From positions 62,001-126,000 of the forward strand of contig JAZLCE010000027.1 in assembly GCA_045614025.1 (NCBI GenBank): a stretch of DNA of 64,000 nt. The letters are read 5' to 3'. The DNA comes from RGIG4140 sp045614025 (GTDB taxonomy: Bacteria; Pseudomonadota; Alphaproteobacteria; CAAHEQ01; UBA3637). The notes beneath the pieces are model-generated. The model searched no databases. It saw only the letters and a list, made by a program, of their open reading frames with translations, and was not told the DNA's origin. Positions 34,457 to 43,665 of this stretch are shown one piece after another; positions within the stretch are counted from its first letter, which is position 1; the number at the start of each line of letters is the position of its first letter. A program made the translations under genes and the position numbers.

Positions 34457-36646
34457 TTATTCTGCTGTTTCTGTTGTTTCAACAGTTTCTTCTGAATGTT
34501 CTTTATGATGTTTTTTCTTATGTGGTTTTTCTTCCAATTGAACTGGTTCACCTGTTGTTTGGTCAACGCGTTTCATTGAAAGTTTAATCTTGCCACGGTT
34601 ATCAATTCCCAAGCAAACAACTTTAACTTTATCGCCTTCTTTTAACACATCAGCAACTTTTTCAACACGGTGAGGTGCAATTTCAGAAACATGAACTAAA
34701 CCATCTCTTGTTCCCATAAAGTTAACAAATGCGCCAAAATCCATCAATTTCACAACAGTTCCATCATAGATTTGACCGATTTCTGGTTCACAAACAATGC
34801 CTTTAATCCAGTTCAATGCAGACTCACCTGCACCACCATCAACTGAAGCAATGTGGATTAAACCATCATCATCAATATCAATTTTGGCACCCGTTTTTTC
34901 AACGATTTCTCTAATAACTTTACCACCTGTTCCAATAACATCACGAATTTTTTCTTTATCAATTTTATAAGAAATAATGCGTGGTGCATTTGGGCTTAAT
35001 TCTGCACGTGGTTCAGCCAAAGATTCGGCCATTTTACCCAAGATAAACAAACGACCTTCATGAGCTTGTTCAAGAGCAATAGCCATAATTTCTTTTGTGA
35101 TAGATGTGATTTTAATATCCATTTGAAGAGCTGTAACACCATCTTTTGTTCCAGCAACTTTAAAGTCCATATCGCCCAAGTGATCTTCATCACCCAAGAT
35201 ATCAGATAAAACAACAAATCCATCTTTTTCTTTAATTAATCCCATTGCAATACCTGCAACAGGTTTTTTCATTGGAACACCAGCATCCATTAATGCCAAT
35301 GTTGAACCACAAACTGTTGCCATTGATGAAGAACCATTTGATTCCATAATTTCAGAAACAACACGCAATGTGTATGGGAATTCTTCTTTGCTTGGCAACA
35401 TTGGATGAATGGCGCGCCATGCTAATTTACCATGACCAATTTCACGACGACCCGGTGAACCCATGCGACCAACTTCGCCAACAGAATATGGAGGGAAGTT
35501 ATAATGCAACATAAAGTGTTCTTTATATTCGCCTTGCAATGCATCAATAATTTGTTCATCTTCGCCTGTTCCAAGTGTTGCAGTTACAAGAGCTTGTGTT
35601 TCACCACGAGTAAACAATGCAGACCCATGTGTTTTTGGCAAGACATTAACTTCTGTTTCAATCACACGGATTGTTTTTGTGTCACGGCCATCGATACGAA
35701 GACCTGTGGATAAAACCATATCACGAACTGTTCTTGCTTCCAATTCATGGAAAACTTTATCGCAAATTGCATCTTCGGCTTCTCTATCAGCAAATAAAGC
35801 ATGAGCTTTTTCTCTGATCACAGAAATTTGATTTAAACGATCTAATTTATTATGAATATGATAAGCTTCTTTTAATTCTTCGCCTAAATTTTCCAAGATT
35901 TCAGAACGAACTGTTGCATATTCTGCAGGTTCTTCTTTCACATCCCATGGATCTTTAGCACATTCTTCAGCTAATTCAATAATCATATCGATAACTGGTT
36001 TAATGCTTTCATGACCAAAAGCAACAGCGCCTAACATTGTTTCTTCTGAAAGTTCTTGAGCTTCAGATTCAACCATTAAAACGCCTTCTTTTGTTCCAGC
36101 AACAACCAAATCTAATTTGCTTGATTTAATTAAATCTAAATCTGGGTTTAAAACATATTCGCCATCAACATAACCAACTCTAGCGCCACCAATTGGGCCC
36201 AAGAATGGAATACCAGAAATTGTTAACGCTGCAGAAGCACCAATCATGGCAATGATATCTGGTTGTGTTTTTAAATCATGGCTAAGCAATGTTACCGTCA
36301 CTTGTGTTTCATTGTTAAAGCCTTTAACAAATAAAGGTCTGATTGGACGGTCGATTAAACGAGATGTTAAAATTTCAGCTTCAGATGGTTTACCTTCGCG
36401 CTTAAAAAATCCCCCAGGGATGCGACCAGCTGCATAGCTTTTTTCAATATAGTTAACTGTTAATGGAATAAAATCTTCAAACGTATCTGGTGATTTCTTG
36501 CTTGCACAAACAGCTGCATGAACCATTGTGTCCCCATAACGAACAATCACGGCACCATCAGCTTGACGTGAGATTTTACCTGTTTCAATGGAAAGTATTT
36601 TGCCCCCCCAAACGATTTCTTTCTTAAATGTTTTAAAAATTGTCAT
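34457..36646 (-). CDS. pnp: Polyribonucleotide nucleotidyltransferase (PNPase)
   Basis: This is a phosphorolytic 3'-to-5' exoribonuclease and degradosome component. The roughly 729 residues hold two RNase PH domains (first: ETGKISRQADGAVIVRYGDT; second: RTVRDMVLSTGLRIDGRDTKTIR, with catalytic-type DFKVAGT), a KH domain (VIGTGGKVIREIVEKTGAKIDI) and an S1 domain (GTVVKLMDFGAFVNFMGTRDGLVHVSEI). The tail is His/Lys/Glu-rich. The start ATG ends at 36646, after GAAGGAAAATAAT, giving the canonical MTIFKTFKKEI start; an upstream ATG would add 21 atypical residues. It is the last gene of the rimP-pnp operon. Confidence 0.97.
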   Translation of the reverse strand: MTIFKTFKKEIVWGGKILSIETGKISRQADGAVIVRYGDTMVHAAVCASKKSPDTFEDFIPLTVNYIEKSYAAGRIPGGFFKREGKPSEAEILTSRLIDRPIRPLFVKGFNNETQVTVTLLSHDLKTQPDIIAMIGASAALTISGIPFLGPIGGARVGYVDGEYVLNPDLDLIKSSKLDLVVAGTKEGVLMVESEAQELSEETMLGAVAFGHESIKPVIDMIIELAEECAKDPWDVKEEPAEYATVRSEILENLGEELKEAYHIHNKLDRLNQISVIREKAHALFADREAEDAICDKVFHELEARTVRDMVLSTGLRIDGRDTKTIRVIETEVNVLPKTHGSALFTRGETQALVTATLGTGEDEQIIDALQGEYKEHFMLHYNFPPYSVGEVGRMGSPGRREIGHGKLAWRAIHPMLPSKEEFPYTLRVVSEIMESNGSSSMATVCGSTLALMDAGVPMKKPVAGIAMGLIKEKDGFVVLSDILGDEDHLGDMDFKVAGTKDGVTALQMDIKITSITKEIMAIALEQAHEGRLFILGKMAESLAEPRAELSPNAPRIISYKIDKEKIRDVIGTGGKVIREIVEKTGAKIDIDDDGLIHIASVDGGAGESALNWIKGIVCEPEIGQIYDGTVVKLMDFGAFVNFMGTRDGLVHVSEIAPHRVEKVADVLKEGDKVKVVCLGIDNRGKIKLSMKRVDQTTGEPVQLEEKPHKKKHHKEHSEETVETTETAE

Positions 36647-36697
36647 ATTATTTTCCTTCATACATACAAAAGACTTAAAACCCATTTTCAAGTCTTG

Positions 36698-36727
36698 AAA
36701 GGGGATCATCCCTTGATGACCCCCTTT
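36698..36727 (-). promoter_or_regulatory. rpsO-pnp intercistronic hairpin
   Basis: On the minus strand AAAGGGGGTCATC pairs with GATGATCCCCTTT (13 bp, one G-U pair) around a 4-base loop, between the rpsO stop and the pnp start. No long run of U follows. In enterobacteria a similar rpsO-pnp hairpin is the RNase III site through which PNPase represses itself; the same role here is inferred. Confidence 0.6.
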
Positions 36728-36739
36728 AAAATTTTTTGG

Positions 36740-37009
36740 TTATTTACGTAAACCTAAACGTTTGATGAGTTCGCCGTAACGGTTTTCATCATCTTTCTTC
36801 AAATAAGCAAGCAAACGACGACGATTTGAAACCATTTTAAGCAACCCACGTCTTGAGTGGTGGTCATGTTTGTTTGATTTCATGTGTTCTGACAAATAGT
36901 TAATTTTAGCTGTCAAAACTGCAACTTGAACTTCTGGTGAACCTGTATCACCATCTTTAATTGCGTAATCTGTGATAATTTGCTTTTTCATTTCTTTTGA
37001 AAGCGACAT
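36740..37009 (-). CDS. rpsO: 30S ribosomal protein S15
   Basis: This 89-residue primary 16S rRNA-binding protein is recognised by GSPEVQVAVLTAKINYLSEHMKSNKHDHHSRRGLLKMVSNRRRLLAYLKK. It organises the central domain of the 30S subunit. The ribosome binding site is AAAGGAAA. It stands 28 bases after truB, in the conserved truB-rpsO-pnp order. Confidence 0.98.
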   Translation of the reverse strand: MSLSKEMKKQIITDYAIKDGDTGSPEVQVAVLTAKINYLSEHMKSNKHDHHSRRGLLKMVSNRRRLLAYLKKDDENRYGELIKRLGLRK

Positions 37010-37037
37010 CGTTAATTTCCTTTCTTAAATATTAAAT

Positions 37038-37949
37038 TTAATTTTCTGCTGGAAAAACACGAAAAGGTTTAAATAATCCTTTTTCATATTTAACCAACGC
37101 GATTGGTTCTTGATCCAAAGCTAATGCTATCACCTGCCCCATTTGAAAATTTTGATTATTACAAACAGTTTTGGCTTTCAGCGCTTTGCCTTGTCTCAAC
37201 ATACTTGCCATTTCGCTATCTACAGCCAGCACCAAGATGTCGTCCAGTGCGGTTAAAATACCGATAAGTGGCAAATTCAATGTATTATACTCTTCTTTTT
37301 CAAATTTTTCAAGTAAAATCGAATGGTTAAGCGAAAAAGGTCCACATTTTGTTCTTCTTAAAAGAGTGATATATCCAAAACATCCAAGTTTTCGCCCCAT
37401 ATCATGCCCTAAAGAACGCACATATGTTCCTTTTGAACAAACAACTTCAAAAAGAGTTTTATCTTCCGAATGTGATAAAATTTTTAATTCTTCAACCGTT
37501 ACTAAACGTGGTTTTAATTCAACATCAACGCCTTTTCTTGCCAAATCATAAGCCCGCTCTCCATTAATTTTAATTGCAGAATAAAGCGGTGGAACTTGAG
37601 AAATTTCCCCTATAAAAAATGGCAAAATGGCTTCAATTTCTTCTCTTGAAGGCAACACATCTGATTGAAATAAAACTTCGCCTTCTAAATCATCTGTTGA
37701 AGTTTCTTTTCCCCATGTTACTTCAAATTGATAAACTTTTTTTCCATCCATCACATACGGGATTGTTTTTGTTGCTTGCCCCAATGCTATCGGCAAAACT
37801 CCAGTCGCCAATGGATCTAGTGTTCCTGCATGTCCAATTTTTGATGGATGCAAAAGCCGTTTGAGACGGTTTACAACAGTTGTTGATCCCATCTCATACG
37901 GCTTATCAATAATTATCCATCCATTAATTTGATTAACAATTTTTGCCAT
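37038..37949 (-). CDS. truB: tRNA pseudouridine-55 synthase TruB
   Basis: TruB makes pseudouridine 55 in the T loop of tRNAs. The 303 residues have the catalytic Asp in GHAGTLDPLATGVLPIALG, then PPLYSAIKINGERAYDLAR and SKGTYVRSLGHDMG, all diagnostic. It starts 5 bases after rbfA and precedes rpsO. Confidence 0.96.
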   Translation of the reverse strand: MAKIVNQINGWIIIDKPYEMGSTTVVNRLKRLLHPSKIGHAGTLDPLATGVLPIALGQATKTIPYVMDGKKVYQFEVTWGKETSTDDLEGEVLFQSDVLPSREEIEAILPFFIGEISQVPPLYSAIKINGERAYDLARKGVDVELKPRLVTVEELKILSHSEDKTLFEVVCSKGTYVRSLGHDMGRKLGCFGYITLLRRTKCGPFSLNHSILLEKFEKEEYNTLNLPLIGILTALDDILVLAVDSEMASMLRQGKALKAKTVCNNQNFQMGQVIALALDQEPIALVKYEKGLFKPFRVFPAEN

Positions 37950-37954
37950 TCAAA

Positions 37955-38371
37955 TTAAAACTCTTCCTCAATTTCTTTTTCAACATCAGCACGCACTTGT
38001 GGATTATTTAAAAGCTGATTAATATGTTCTGAAACTGCAAATCTTTTATCTGCTTTAAAAATAATATCTGGCACAATGCGTAAACGAATAGCCTTACCAA
38101 TGCGATAACGAAAAGCGCCTTTATGCAAATTTAAAAGCTTAATTTGTTCATCAACATCTGTATCTCCAATTGTTTCAACAAACGCTGTTGCATATGATAA
38201 ATCTGGTGAAATCGTTACTTGAGTGATCATTGTGAATGAAGGTTTTAATCCTTCAATAAAAAGATCATCTTGAGAAAGCATTTTTGCAATAATATGACGA
38301 ATTTCTTCTGCAACACGAAGCTGACGTTGACTTGGAGCTTTTGATTGCCCTTTTTCTGTTTGTTTCATCAA
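37955..38371 (-). CDS. rbfA: Ribosome-binding factor A
   Basis: This is a 138-residue KH-fold protein needed for maturation of the 30S 5' domain and cold adaptation. SQRQLRVAEEIRHIIAKML, TITQVTISPDLSYATAFV and FRYRIGKAIRLRIVPDIIF are family blocks. It stands 6 bases after infB in the translation operon. Confidence 0.94.
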   Translation of the reverse strand: MMKQTEKGQSKAPSQRQLRVAEEIRHIIAKMLSQDDLFIEGLKPSFTMITQVTISPDLSYATAFVETIGDTDVDEQIKLLNLHKGAFRYRIGKAIRLRIVPDIIFKADKRFAVSEHINQLLNNPQVRADVEKEIEEEF

Positions 38372-38377
38372 AACCTC

Positions 38378-40828
38378 CTATACATCAAAATTAAGTTTAA
38401 CGGCAATTTCTTCCATTTCAAAACATTCGATCATATCACCAACTTTGATATCATCATAATTTTCAAAACTCATACCGCATTCATAATTTTCGCGAACTTC
38501 TTTCACATCATCTTTAAAGCGTTTCAATTGGCTGAGAGCGCCTGTATAAATCACAACAGAATCGCGAAGTAATCTAACTTTTGCACCACGTTTAACAAGA
38601 CCTTCTTTAACCATACAGCCTGCAATTTTGCCAACTTTTGAAATTGAAATAACTTGTCTGACTTCTGCATAACCTAAAATCTTTTCTTTCAATTCAGGTT
38701 CAAGCAAGCCTTCAACAGCATGTTTCATATCATCAGCCACATCATAAACAATGGAGTAATAACGAATATCAACGCCATCACGTTTTGCCATTTCACGAGC
38801 AGTTGGATTAGCGCGAACATTAAATCCAATAATAATTGCTTTTGATGCACGAGCCAAAGTAACATCTGATTCATTAATAGCACCAACTGCGCTATGTAAC
38901 ACATGAACTTTAACTTCATTATTTGCAATTTTAGAAAGAATACCATTTAAAGCTTCAACAGAACCTTGAACGTCACCCTTAATTAAAACAGGCAATTCTT
39001 TAATTTCACCAGCTTTAATTTTTGCCAATAAATGTTCTGCACCACTCATTGTTTTTACTTGCAATTGTTCACGGGCTTTTCTTTGACGATAAGCAGAAAT
39101 TTCTCTTGCTTGAGCTTCAGAATCAACCACAACAAAATCATCACCTGCTGATGGTGTTCCTTGTAAACCAATTACTTCGACAGGTTGAGATGGCAATGCT
39201 TTTTCAACGCGTTGCCCTTTATCATTAAAGAGCGAACGAACACGACCCCATTCTTGTCCCGAAATAAAGATATCACCAACATTAAGTGTTCCCTTTTGAA
39301 TCAAAACAGTTGCAACAGATCCACGGCCTTTATCCATTCTTGCTTCAACAACAACACCTTCAGCACTTCTGCTTGGAGATGCTTTTAAATCCAAAACTTC
39401 TGCTTGCAATAAAATTGTTTCAATCAATTTATCTAAATTAATGTGTTTTTTAGCTGATACTTCAACATCTAAAACTTCACCACCCATTGATTCAACAACA
39501 ACATCATGTTGCAACAAGTCTGTGCGAACTTTTTGAGGATTGGCTCCTGGCACATCAATTTTGTTAATGGCAACAACAATTGGAACACCCGCTGCTTTAG
39601 CATGGTGAATAGCTTCAATTGTTTGAGGCATAACACTATCGTTAGCCGCCACAACTAAAACAACTAAGTCTGTTACTTTTGCCCCACGAGCACGCATAGC
39701 TGTAAATGCTTCGTGACCCGGCGTATCAATAAAGGTAACTTTTTGACCTTCGGATAACATCACTTGGTAAGCACCGATATGTTGTGTAATACCACCTGAT
39801 TCTCCACCAGCCACATTTGAAGAACGCAAAGCATCTAATAAAGATGTTTTACCATGGTCAACGTGTCCCATAACAGTAACAACTGGAGAACGTGGCAACA
39901 AATCTTCTGGCGCATCTTCTTCTTTTTTCAAAATATCTTCAACATCCGATTCTGCAACACGTTTTGCCTTGTGACCCAATTCTTCCACAACTAATTCAGC
40001 TGTATCAGCATCAATGGTTTGCGTAATTGTTACCATCATACCAAGCTTCATCAAAACTTTAACAACAGCAGCTCCTTTTTCGCTCATACGGTTAGCCAAT
40101 TCAGCAACTGTAATCGTTTCAGGAATAACCACTTCTCTGATCACTTTTTCTTGAACCTTTGGTTCCATATGTTTCAAACGTTCTTTTTCTCTTGAACGTT
40201 TAATAGATGCCAATGAACGACGTTGATGACGAACACCATCTTCCATATCATCACCATCAGAATCACTTACACTCATATTTCTATAAGCATTCATATTCAC
40301 TTTTGAAGAGCGTTTTTCCTCATGATATCCACGGTTACGACCTCGATCGTCTCCTTCTGATTCACGTTCTTTTTTGCGAGAAAATTGAGCTGGCTCAGAA
40401 ACTTGTTTTTTCTCAAATTTCTTTTCTTGTTTTTCTTGAACAGTTTCTTTAACCGTAACTTCTTCAACCTCTTCAACTTCCTGAGCTTGAATTTCAGTCT
40501 CTTCTTTTAAAACCTTTTCCTCAGCCTCTTTTTGAATAAGCAATTTTTGCTCTTCTTCACGTTGTTTTTGTTCAGCTTCTAATTTTGCTTTTTGAGCCGC
40601 ACGTTGTTGCGCTTCTTGAATAAGTTTTAATTTTTGAGTTGCCTCACTTGAAAGGACGTTAGAAGGCTGTTCGCTTGTAATAACGCGTTTTTTACGCACT
40701 TCAACTTGAACCATATTCGACTTACCCGTCCCAGTATTTTGACGAACATGCGTGTTCAAAGAAAGAGTTTTATTTTTCAGTTCTAAAGTCTTTCCTGATA
40801 ATGAGAGTTGTTTTTTTTCTTCAGCCAT
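38378..40828 (-). CDS. infB: Translation initiation factor IF-2
   Basis: This GTPase brings initiator fMet-tRNA to the 30S subunit. The 816 residues comprise a charged, low-complexity N-terminal third (Lys/Glu/Gln-rich, about 60-150), an IF2_N helical module (TVAELANRMSEKGAAVVKVLMKLG), then the G domain with GHVDHGKTSLLDALR, DTPGHEAFTAMRARG and NKIDVPGA. Domains II-IV end with ENYDDIKVGDMIECFE. Motifs are complete. It stands 3 bases after the ylxR-like gene. Confidence 0.97.
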   Translation of the reverse strand: MAEEKKQLSLSGKTLELKNKTLSLNTHVRQNTGTGKSNMVQVEVRKKRVITSEQPSNVLSSEATQKLKLIQEAQQRAAQKAKLEAEQKQREEEQKLLIQKEAEEKVLKEETEIQAQEVEEVEEVTVKETVQEKQEKKFEKKQVSEPAQFSRKKERESEGDDRGRNRGYHEEKRSSKVNMNAYRNMSVSDSDGDDMEDGVRHQRRSLASIKRSREKERLKHMEPKVQEKVIREVVIPETITVAELANRMSEKGAAVVKVLMKLGMMVTITQTIDADTAELVVEELGHKAKRVAESDVEDILKKEEDAPEDLLPRSPVVTVMGHVDHGKTSLLDALRSSNVAGGESGGITQHIGAYQVMLSEGQKVTFIDTPGHEAFTAMRARGAKVTDLVVLVVAANDSVMPQTIEAIHHAKAAGVPIVVAINKIDVPGANPQKVRTDLLQHDVVVESMGGEVLDVEVSAKKHINLDKLIETILLQAEVLDLKASPSRSAEGVVVEARMDKGRGSVATVLIQKGTLNVGDIFISGQEWGRVRSLFNDKGQRVEKALPSQPVEVIGLQGTPSAGDDFVVVDSEAQAREISAYRQRKAREQLQVKTMSGAEHLLAKIKAGEIKELPVLIKGDVQGSVEALNGILSKIANNEVKVHVLHSAVGAINESDVTLARASKAIIIGFNVRANPTAREMAKRDGVDIRYYSIVYDVADDMKHAVEGLLEPELKEKILGYAEVRQVISISKVGKIAGCMVKEGLVKRGAKVRLLRDSVVIYTGALSQLKRFKDDVKEVRENYECGMSFENYDDIKVGDMIECFEMEEIAVKLNFDV

Positions 40829-40831
40829 AGC

Positions 40832-41446
40832 TTATCCTTTCTTTTCAATACCTTTTAAAAGGCTTATCTTTTTTATGGTTTGTTCTAAAACACCAGCAAT
40901 TTTTTTATCCGTTACTGCAACATGCACTTGGCTTTCCTGCCCAGTTATTTCTCCTAATTCTTCACGGGTAAAACAATCAAAAATCAAAAATTCATCTGTT
41001 GGTTTATATAATTTTTTTCGACCATTTTGAGCAGAATCATCCGCCTCTATTGCCAAACAAACAATCCCTGATTCTATTGCTTTTTTAACACCTTCATAAC
41101 CAAAAACCAAAGAACCAGATTTTCTTGCAAACCCGATTAATTTTAAGGCTTTTTCTTTTAAGGCGGATAAAACAATTTCTTCTAAATTTTCAGGAATTTT
41201 CACCGTTCCTTTAGCTGCTTTATAAAAAATTCTTTTTTGAACGGCTTGATCAAAATTTTCTTTCGAAGGATATAACCAAATACCGCTTCCTGGCAATTTT
41301 TCATTTGCATCAAAAACAACCTCTTTAAAGGGAGAGATAACAAATCTAATCATCTCTTCCCTTGGATAAAAGGTTTTAGTCACAAAACAGCATTTTAGTC
41401 CTGTTTCGGCAGCGCGTTTATGCTGATGTCTGTTAATTTTATTCAA
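40832..41446 (-). CDS. YlxR (DUF448) / L7Ae-fold RNA-binding fusion
   Basis: This 204-residue protein joins two small RNA-binding modules that Firmicutes encode separately as YlxR and YlxQ. The first (about 10-95) has CCFVTKTFYPREEMIRFV and GSGIWLYPSKENFDQAVQK. The second (about 100-200) is L7Ae/L30e-like: KALKLIGFARKSGSLVFGYEGVKKAIE, followed by a strand at IVCLAIEADDSAQ. The fusion is common in alphaproteobacteria at this position between nusA and infB. It overlaps the nusA end by 8 bases, so translation is coupled. Possible roles are in ribosome assembly or regulation of RNase P; it is not well settled. Confidence 0.88.
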   Translation of the reverse strand: MNKINRHQHKRAAETGLKCCFVTKTFYPREEMIRFVISPFKEVVFDANEKLPGSGIWLYPSKENFDQAVQKRIFYKAAKGTVKIPENLEEIVLSALKEKALKLIGFARKSGSLVFGYEGVKKAIESGIVCLAIEADDSAQNGRKKLYKPTDEFLIFDCFTREELGEITGQESQVHVAVTDKKIAGVLEQTIKKISLLKGIEKKG

Positions 41447-42938
41447 ACCAGTGTTCCCGTGCTTTCATGATTAAGGCATTTGCGTCTACTTCCGTAATAG
41501 ATCCTTTTCCTAAAATATCAATCAATTCATCCGCAGCCAAATCAGCTAAATCATCTAATGTTTTAACATTGTTTTCACCTAATTTAACCAACATATCTAA
41601 TGTCAATCCTTCAAAATCCTTTAAAGAGTTATCAAGATTTAATTCTTCAAGTTGTTTTTCCATAGAATCTTGTTTCATGATTAAATAAGCTTTTGCTCTG
41701 TTTTGAAGTTCTTCTGCCAAAGCTTCATCAAAACCTTCAATATCGGCCAATTCATTCATTGAAATAAAGGCAATATCTTCAACTTTTGAGAATCCTTCTT
41801 GAATAAGCAAATGAGCCATCATATCATCAATATCTAAAGCTTGCATAAAGAGATCAACACGTTCTTTTGTTTCATTGATACGGTGTTCCGATTCTTGAGC
41901 TTCATTCATCATATCAATATGCCAACCAGTTAATTGACTGATCAAACGGATGTTTTGACCACGACGACCAATAGCTAATGATAATTGTTCTTCACTTAAA
42001 ACAACTTCAACATTTTTGGATTCTTCATCAATAACAATTTTTAAAACTTCACTTGGAGCTAAGGCATTCACAATAAATGTTGCTGGATCAGATGACCATT
42101 GAACAACATCAATTTTTTCACCTTGTAACTCTTGAACAATTGCTTGAACACGAACACCGCGCATACCAATACAAGCTCCTCTGGCATCCAGAGTGTTATC
42201 TTTTGACCAAACAGCAATTTTTGCTCTTGAACCTGGATCACGTGAAACAGATTTAACTTCAATTGTTCCATCATAAATTTCTGGAACTTCTGCAGCAAAC
42301 AATTTAGCCAAGAATTGAGGATGGGAACGGCTTAAGAAAACTTGTGGTCCTTTGACTTCAGCACGCACATCTAACACATAAGCACGTAATCTATCTCCCA
42401 CACGATACGTTTCTCTTGGAATTAATTCATCTCTGCGAAGCAAGGCTTCAACATGAGATACTTCAATAATTAAATTACCACCTTCAACACGTTTAACAAT
42501 ACCGCTAACGATTTCACCTTTACGGCTTTTCATTTCGTTATATTGACACATTCTTTCAGCTTCACGAACTTTTTGAGTGATAACTTGCTTAGCTGTTTGT
42601 GCTGCAATACGACCAAAATCCATTGGTGGCAATGGATCAACAATTTCATCACCCAATTTTAATGAAGCATCTTTCTTTTGAGCGCTTTCTAATGAAATTT
42701 GGGTGAATTCATCTTCAACAACATCAACAACCGTAATATAACGAGCCATTTCAATTGCACCCGTTTGAGGATCAATTTTTGTTCTGATATCATATTCAGG
42801 ACCATACTTTGAACGACCAGCTTTTGAAATACCTTGTTCCATAGCTTCTAAAACATCTTTTTTTGAGATGTTTTTTTCACGGGCTAATAAATCAGCCATT
42901 TGAATAAGTTCCGGTCTTGGAAGAGTTGCAATTTGCAT
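41439..42938 (-). CDS. nusA: Transcription termination/antitermination protein NusA
   Basis: NusA binds RNA polymerase and nascent RNA, affecting pausing, termination and antitermination. The 499 residues show an N-terminal polymerase-binding domain, an S1 domain (GEIVSGIVKRVEGGNLIIEV), KH1 and KH2 (DPGSRAKIAVWS; GACIGMRGVRVQAIVQELQGEKIDVV; LAIGRRGQNIRLISQLTGW), and two C-terminal acidic helix-hairpin-helix repeats, typical of proteobacteria. It follows rimP by 17 bases. Confidence 0.97.
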   Translation of the reverse strand: MQIATLPRPELIQMADLLAREKNISKKDVLEAMEQGISKAGRSKYGPEYDIRTKIDPQTGAIEMARYITVVDVVEDEFTQISLESAQKKDASLKLGDEIVDPLPPMDFGRIAAQTAKQVITQKVREAERMCQYNEMKSRKGEIVSGIVKRVEGGNLIIEVSHVEALLRRDELIPRETYRVGDRLRAYVLDVRAEVKGPQVFLSRSHPQFLAKLFAAEVPEIYDGTIEVKSVSRDPGSRAKIAVWSKDNTLDARGACIGMRGVRVQAIVQELQGEKIDVVQWSSDPATFIVNALAPSEVLKIVIDEESKNVEVVLSEEQLSLAIGRRGQNIRLISQLTGWHIDMMNEAQESEHRINETKERVDLFMQALDIDDMMAHLLIQEGFSKVEDIAFISMNELADIEGFDEALAEELQNRAKAYLIMKQDSMEKQLEELNLDNSLKDFEGLTLDMLVKLGENNVKTLDDLADLAADELIDILGKGSITEVDANALIMKAREHWFE

Positions 42939-42955
42939 TGTTATTCCTTTCTTTT

Positions 42956-43444
42956 TTATTTTTTAGGTTGTTTTTGCATAATGGTGTCTGTTAACAATAA
43001 TTTTGCTTTTGAAATTTCAGAAAAAGCAATTTCAAGACGTTGATCTTCAAAAGAAAAATGAACTGTATGAGTTATTTCATCATAACTTAAAATTTTTCCC
43101 TTAAAACGTTTGCGACCATTAATATCATGAAGTGTTTCAATTTTAGCATCATATCCAGAAAATCTTGAATAATCAGATTCGCGAACCAGTGGCCTGTCAA
43201 CACCTGGAGATGAAATTTCAAGCATATATTTATTTTGAAAAATATCTTCAACATCCAACAAAGCTGAAGCCGTCCTACTAATTTTTTCACAATCAGAAAG
43301 CGTCATCGCATTTCGATCTTCTCTTTCAGCCATAATCTGAACCGTTTTAACATCACCACCTTGAATTGAAATACGAACGATTTCATACCCCAAATCAGCC
43401 ATGGAGGGCGCCAACATCTCAGTTAACTTTACACTTATTTCCAT
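42956..43444 (-). CDS. rimP: Ribosome maturation factor RimP
   Basis: This 162-residue protein is needed for 30S assembly. YEIVRISIQGGDVKTVQIMAER, ISRTASALLDVEDIFQNKYMLEISSPGVDRPL and the C-terminal SH3-like domain are clear. It is the first gene of the operon through pnp. Its promoter is followed by a leader terminator, so expression of the entire set may be attenuated. Confidence 0.95.
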   Translation of the reverse strand: MEISVKLTEMLAPSMADLGYEIVRISIQGGDVKTVQIMAEREDRNAMTLSDCEKISRTASALLDVEDIFQNKYMLEISSPGVDRPLVRESDYSRFSGYDAKIETLHDINGRKRFKGKILSYDEITHTVHFSFEDQRLEIAFSEISKAKLLLTDTIMQKQPKK

Positions 43445-43459
43445 TTTATTTCCTTTATC

Positions 43460-43485
43460 AAAAAAGGTGAGTCAAACGACCCACC
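43460..43485 (-). terminator. Leader terminator (candidate attenuator) before rimP
   Basis: The minus-strand RNA forms an 8-bp stem (GGUGGGUC with GACUCACC, one G-U pair) around GUUU and is followed by UUUUUU. It lies between the rimP promoter and the rimP ATG, about 20 bases after the expected transcript start, so it must be read through or opened for the operon to be made. In E. coli the same operon is controlled by leader termination with NusA feedback; the alphaproteobacterial case is inferred. Confidence 0.65.
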
Positions 43486-43513
43486 CTCATTAAACTATTG
43501 AGAATATGTTTGT

Positions 43514-43542
43514 ATTATATACATTTTTTTTAAAAAATACAA
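43514..43542 (-). promoter_or_regulatory. Putative sigma-70 promoter of the rimP-pnp operon
   Basis: On the minus strand TTGTAT and a perfect TATAAT are 17 bases apart. Transcription would start near 43507 and pass the leader terminator before rimP. Confidence 0.65.
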
Positions 43543-43665
43543 GCTCTTTTTTTAAAAAACACTAAAAAAAACAATGAAAATTTATTCCAAACATAAAATA
43601 ACTTGCAAAATCACAAAAAATAACCTTTAAATTAAAGAAGAAAAAAATAAAAAAAGGGGATTAAT

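Noticed and set aside
40207..40452. His-rich plus-strand frame opposite infB
   Set aside because: It arises from the Glu/Asp-rich coding sequence of IF-2 on the other strand.
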